Assembly (NCBI GenBank): GCA_036524675.1
Contig: DATDBU010000064.1
Location: 1-54,850, forward strand
Length of the DNA: 54,850 bases
Direction: 5' to 3'
From: DATDAW01 sp036524675
Lineage (GTDB): Bacteria > Verrucomicrobiota > Verrucomicrobiia > Chthoniobacterales > DASVRZ01
The position numbers and the translations under genes are program-made. Below the pieces are notes generated by a model. The model saw only the letters and a list, made by a program, of their open reading frames with translations, was not told the DNA's origin and did not search any database. Below are positions 52,394 through 54,850 of the stretch, one piece after another (position 1 is the first letter of the stretch; each line of letters starts with the position of its first letter).

Positions 52394-53431
52394 ATGAACA
52401 AAAGTAAATACGCTCGTCGAGTCATCACACTCGTCCTAACCATTCTGCTAACCGTTGTCGCAATCGCGGCGCGTGCAGCAGACGGACAGTTCGTCCTTAT
52501 CAGCCACGCGCCGGATTCGGACGCTTGGTGGAACACCGTCAAAAACGGCGTGAAAGAAGCCGCGAAAGATTTCGACGTCCAGGTTGACTATCGAAATCCG
52601 CCCAACGGCGATATCGCGGACATGGCGCGCCTCATTGAACAGGCTGCGGCCAAAAACTACGATGGCGTCATTTCTTCCATCGCGGATTACGACGTCCTGA
52701 AGGGTCCGCTGGAAAAAGTGCGTGCCAAGAAAATTCCAATCGTCACCATCAACTCCGGCACCCCGGAGCAAAGCCACAAGCTCGGCGCCTTGATGCATGT
52801 GGGGCAGGAGGAATACGCCGCAGGCAAAGGCGCCGGTGAAAAGGCGAAAGCTGCGGGCATCAAGAGCTATCTCTGTGTCAACCATTACGCCACGAACGTT
52901 GCGTCATTTGAGCGCAGCCGTGGTTTTGGCGAAGCCATCGGCGCGGATTTCAAGAAATCCACGCTGGACAGCGGCATCGACCCGACGGAGATCGCGACCA
53001 AGGTGGGCAGCTATTTGCGGGCCCATCCCGACACGCAATCCGTTCTCGCCTTGGGCCCGACATCCGCGGATCCGACGCTCCAAACCCTCAGGAAACTGGG
53101 TCTTGCCGGAAAGATCTACTTCTGCACATTCGACCTTTCACCGGATATTGTGAAAGGCATCAAGGACGGCAGCGTCCAATTCGCTATCGACCAACAGCCG
53201 TATCTGCAGGGTTATATCCCGGTGGCGGTTCTTGCGATTTTGAAGAAAGAAAAAACCGACGACATCTCAAAGATCACCGAAATGTTAAAAGCGAGTCCGA
53301 AATTCCAGAAACGTCTCGCCGAATACGGCCTGGAGCCGATCTATGGCAAGCGCGACATCAGCTCCGGCCCAGGTTTTGTGACCAAAGATAACATCGATAA
53401 AGTCGAAAAATATGCCGGCGAATACCGGTAG
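52394..53431 (+). CDS. Inositol/sugar ABC transporter substrate-binding protein
   Basis: A 345-residue type I periplasmic binding protein (Peripla_BP_4). Its signal peptide ends near AIAARAAD. The mature part starts FVLISHAPDSDAWWNTVKNG and contains SVLALGPTSADP and FCTFDLSPDIVKGIKDG. It is the presumed inositol receptor for the permease and ATPase at the front of the same operon. Placement at the operon's far end is unusual and may favour separate control of its level. Confidence 0.88.
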   Translation: MNKSKYARRVITLVLTILLTVVAIAARAADGQFVLISHAPDSDAWWNTVKNGVKEAAKDFDVQVDYRNPPNGDIADMARLIEQAAAKNYDGVISSIADYDVLKGPLEKVRAKKIPIVTINSGTPEQSHKLGALMHVGQEEYAAGKGAGEKAKAAGIKSYLCVNHYATNVASFERSRGFGEAIGADFKKSTLDSGIDPTEIATKVGSYLRAHPDTQSVLALGPTSADPTLQTLRKLGLAGKIYFCTFDLSPDIVKGIKDGSVQFAIDQQPYLQGYIPVAVLAILKKEKTDDISKITEMLKASPKFQKRLAEYGLEPIYGKRDISSGPGFVTKDNIDKVEKYAGEYR

Positions 53432-53444
53432 GCAGCAGGAGTCT

Positions 53445-53470
53445 TAAGTCTAAAGTTTGTAAGTCTAAAG
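53445..53470. repeat. Tandem 11-base direct repeat
   Basis: TAAGTCTAAAG occurs at 53445-53455 and again at 53460-53470, separated by TTTG. It lies directly after the last iol operon gene and runs into the hairpin that follows. It is too short to assign. Confidence 0.6.
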
Positions 53471-53499
53471 ACGCGCGTTCTGTTTTGGACGCGCGTCTT
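53468..53499. terminator. Hairpin after the iol operon
   Basis: A perfect 11-bp stem AAGACGCGCGT/ACGCGCGTCTT (53468-53478 and 53489-53499) with a 10-base loop follows the binding-protein stop by 36 bases. No T-run follows on the plus strand, so it is a probable operon-end structure but not a textbook terminator. Confidence 0.6.
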
Positions 53500-53517
53500 C
53501 GTTGTAACATTGTCCCA

Positions 53518-53937
53518 ATGCGGCAGAGCGTTTTCGAAAAGAATGTAGTTGACGTTGGACGCCAGATTGCTAAAACCGCGCGTCTGCGTGAAATCACTGT
53601 GAAAAATACGCCTCTCCTTGGTTTTTTGGTAACGGCTGCGATCGTATTTCTGTTCGATCTGGCAGCACAAGCTCAATCGGGCATTCTACTCAAGACGTTT
53701 GACCTAAGAGCGGGGAAACTCCTTCTGGATCCTGTTCGACCTCGGCTCTATGCCACGCTGTCGGCGGACAACAGGATCGCTGTCATTGACACCAATACCA
53801 ACACCGTTGTCAGCACTCTTTTCATTGGCTCGAATCCTGTGGACCTAGCCATTTCGCTGGATGGAACACGGTGGTGGTCGATGACGGCGTCAACGCAAAT
53901 GCTTTTTTCTTCGGCCCGCTCGGATCGACACGAATGA
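53518..53937 (+). pseudogene. Truncated, frameshifted YVTN beta-propeller protein
   Basis: An N-terminal helix (PLLGFLVTAAIVFLFDLAAQ) and one beta-propeller blade of the YVTN type (RIAVIDTNTNTVVSTLFIGS, then PVDLAISLDGTR) are followed by an out-of-frame tail. Reading one frame over at about 53868 restores a propeller-like continuation, VVVDDGVNANAFFFGPLG, so a frameshift near 53865-53875 is likely. Intact relatives have many blades and run to several hundred residues; this is a remnant. The stop is at 53935-53937. Confidence 0.7.
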
Positions 53938-54174
53938 ATGAAAGAAGAAAGACACCTTAGAACGATGCTGATTGCATTTGTTGTTGTTCTGATTGGTATA
54001 CTAGCGGTAGGTATACTCTATTCGTGGTTCTTCCGAGATGGTTTGGGTCCGGATAGTGTTCAGAGCATGGGCCTTGGAGCGATAAAAAACACATTGTGCC
54101 AAGCATGGCCCGTTTTTGCTATTCTGCTGTTATTAATTTCTGGATGTCTCATTGGCATTCGTCGACTGAAATAA
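53938..54174 (+). CDS. Small two-helix membrane protein, unknown
   Basis: A 78-residue protein with two clear membrane helices, about 10-29 (MLIAFVVVLIGILAVGILYS) and 57-73 (WPVFAILLLLISGCLIG). It begins on the ATG directly after the stop of the frameshifted fragment. I do not recognise a family. Its place beside an Rhs remnant recalls small membrane proteins that neighbour polymorphic-toxin loci, but nothing in the sequence shows immunity function. Confidence 0.5.
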   Translation: MKEERHLRTMLIAFVVVLIGILAVGILYSWFFRDGLGPDSVQSMGLGAIKNTLCQAWPVFAILLLLISGCLIGIRRLK

Positions 54175-54463
54175 GGACACTAGGCGGCTTTTGAGAACCT
54201 GACCTTCTGACAAACAGCCAAGGCACTTCGATTTTTCTGGGTTGTGGCCATAGAAGGGATCGTAAACGGACCCAGGATTCGGGTTTCGGAGGCCTTTGTC
54301 CAAATGGTTGTGCGCGGCGCTAGCCGGAGGCGCTTTTTGGCTTGACGCGAGCAACTGGTAATGCTTTAAAGAAGCTGACGAAAAAGACTGGTGTATTACC
54401 TCGAAGACAACGCATGAATTTTTTTGCTTTTCGCACACTGACTCGAGTCGTCGATCGCCAGGC
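54175..54463. other. Non-coding stretch before the Rhs fragment
   Basis: About 290 bases contain no convincing gene on either strand. The plus frame leading into the Rhs fragment is open only from 54362, and the residues before 54464 do not resemble YD repeats. This is consistent with a deletion that removed most of the Rhs gene. Confidence 0.4.
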
Positions 54464-54850
54464 ATGAATGCGGACCAGAGTTACGATCCTTTGGGGCGAC
54501 GCAACAAGACGATCGTCAACGGCGTTACGACGTACAATATTTACGATGGATGGGATTTAATCGAACGCTACGACACATCCGGAAACAAGCTGGAGAGCAA
54601 TGTGTTTGGCACTGGTACAGATGAAATCATTGCGCGGACAGTAGGAGCGACGACGTATTTTTATCAGCAAGACTCGCTTGGCAACGTTACCCATGTGTAC
54701 GCCAGCGGGGCGCTCGCCGAGAGTTATACGTATGACGCGTATGGCGTTGTCACGATCCGCACGCCCGCCGGAGCAGTCATTCCCAACAGCGCCATCGGCA
54801 ACCGGTTTATGTTCACGGGACGGGAATACCTAAGTGAGATCAACCTCTAC
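54464..54850 (+). pseudogene. RHS-repeat core fragment, 5'-deleted and running off the window
   Basis: Frame 54464 onward encodes the end of an RHS/YD-repeat protein: SYDPLGRRNKTIVNG, then YNIYDGWDLIERYDTSGN, FYQQDSLGNVTHVY, YTYDAYGVV and the RHS-associated core RFMFTGREYLSEINLY. Full-length Rhs proteins carry many YD repeats before this point; here only the last few exist and no plausible start or secretion signal lies upstream. It continues past base 54850, so the variable C-terminal toxin part is not visible. It could also be a displaced Rhs tip, a known form of orphan cassette. Confidence 0.7.

Noticed and set aside
54133..54465. A 110-codon minus-strand frame before the Rhs fragment
   Set aside because: No recognised domain or ribosome-binding site. 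It overlaps the end of the small membrane protein gene and could not be told apart from chance.
1..54850. tRNA, rRNA, CRISPR arrays, IS elements with transposase
   Set aside because: I looked for conserved T-loop sequence, regular spaced repeats and transposase motifs on both strands and found none that I could support.

Overview
The window reads as a chromosomal segment of a Gram-negative bacterium with an outer membrane, most likely a Verrucomicrobiota member of the soil or Chthoniobacterales type. This rests on a Porin_5-type outer-membrane porin, periplasmic binding proteins, RND pumps, a C-terminally conserved small lipoprotein of a kind I associate with this phylum, and a Dop/ARC pair of the Pup (UBact-type) proteasome system in a Gram-negative setting. 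The assignment is an inference from gene content; no rRNA is present. Genes are dense, often overlap by ATGA, and show no sign of prophage, CRISPR or tRNA genes.

Positions 1-12.5 kb are mostly housekeeping. They hold the end of a coaC-type flavoprotein, an FHA-adenylate cyclase abutting a PII protein tail to tail, a minus-strand tyrA-aroA-cmk-plsC operon with a proline-rich lipoprotein upstream, and a C26 glutamine-amidotransferase-fold hydrolase converging on the proteasome pair ARC-dop. A secreted SRPBCC protein, a redoxin-sufE pair and a DusB-like tRNA dihydrouridine synthase follow. A small terminated transcript candidate and an HNH nuclease gene come next.

Positions 13.6-20.7 kb form a phosphate-starvation block: phoB, a porin, pstS, pstC, pstA and pstB. 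phoR and phoU are absent. There is a Pho-box-like triple repeat before the porin, and strong hairpins flank pstS. PstC carries an extra N-terminal region of about 225 residues. A tiny membrane ORF and an mdtABC-like tripartite RND efflux operon without its outer-membrane channel follow (21-29 kb).

Positions 29-34.6 kb are a minus-strand surface-polysaccharide cluster: a Gfo/Idh/MocA oxidoreductase, a Wzy/O-antigen-ligase-like membrane protein, a GT4 glycosyltransferase, a WcaF-like acyltransferase and a GT61 glycosyltransferase. Positions 35-40 kb are an alkanesulfonate operon (ssuA-ssuD-ssuC-ssuB) followed by a PLP aminotransferase, then an opposing EamA transporter whose first helix lies upstream of its first ATG.

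Positions 41-53.4 kb are a complete myo-inositol catabolic locus. iolG and an RpiR-type regulator diverge from an operon encoding ABC permease, ATPase, an IolC-DUF2090 fusion, iolD, iolE, iolB, iolA and the binding protein. Together these cover every step from uptake to acetyl-CoA. The last 1.4 kb looks like a decaying region: a frameshifted YVTN beta-propeller fragment, a small membrane ORF and an Rhs core fragment that runs off the edge.

The points most worth following up are the split Pup-proteasome pair with a gamma-glutamyl-hydrolase-like neighbour, the enlarged PstC, the large inverted-repeat element at 40.9-41.0 kb that sits where the EamA gene lost its start codon, and the terminated small transcript at about 12.6-12.9 kb.
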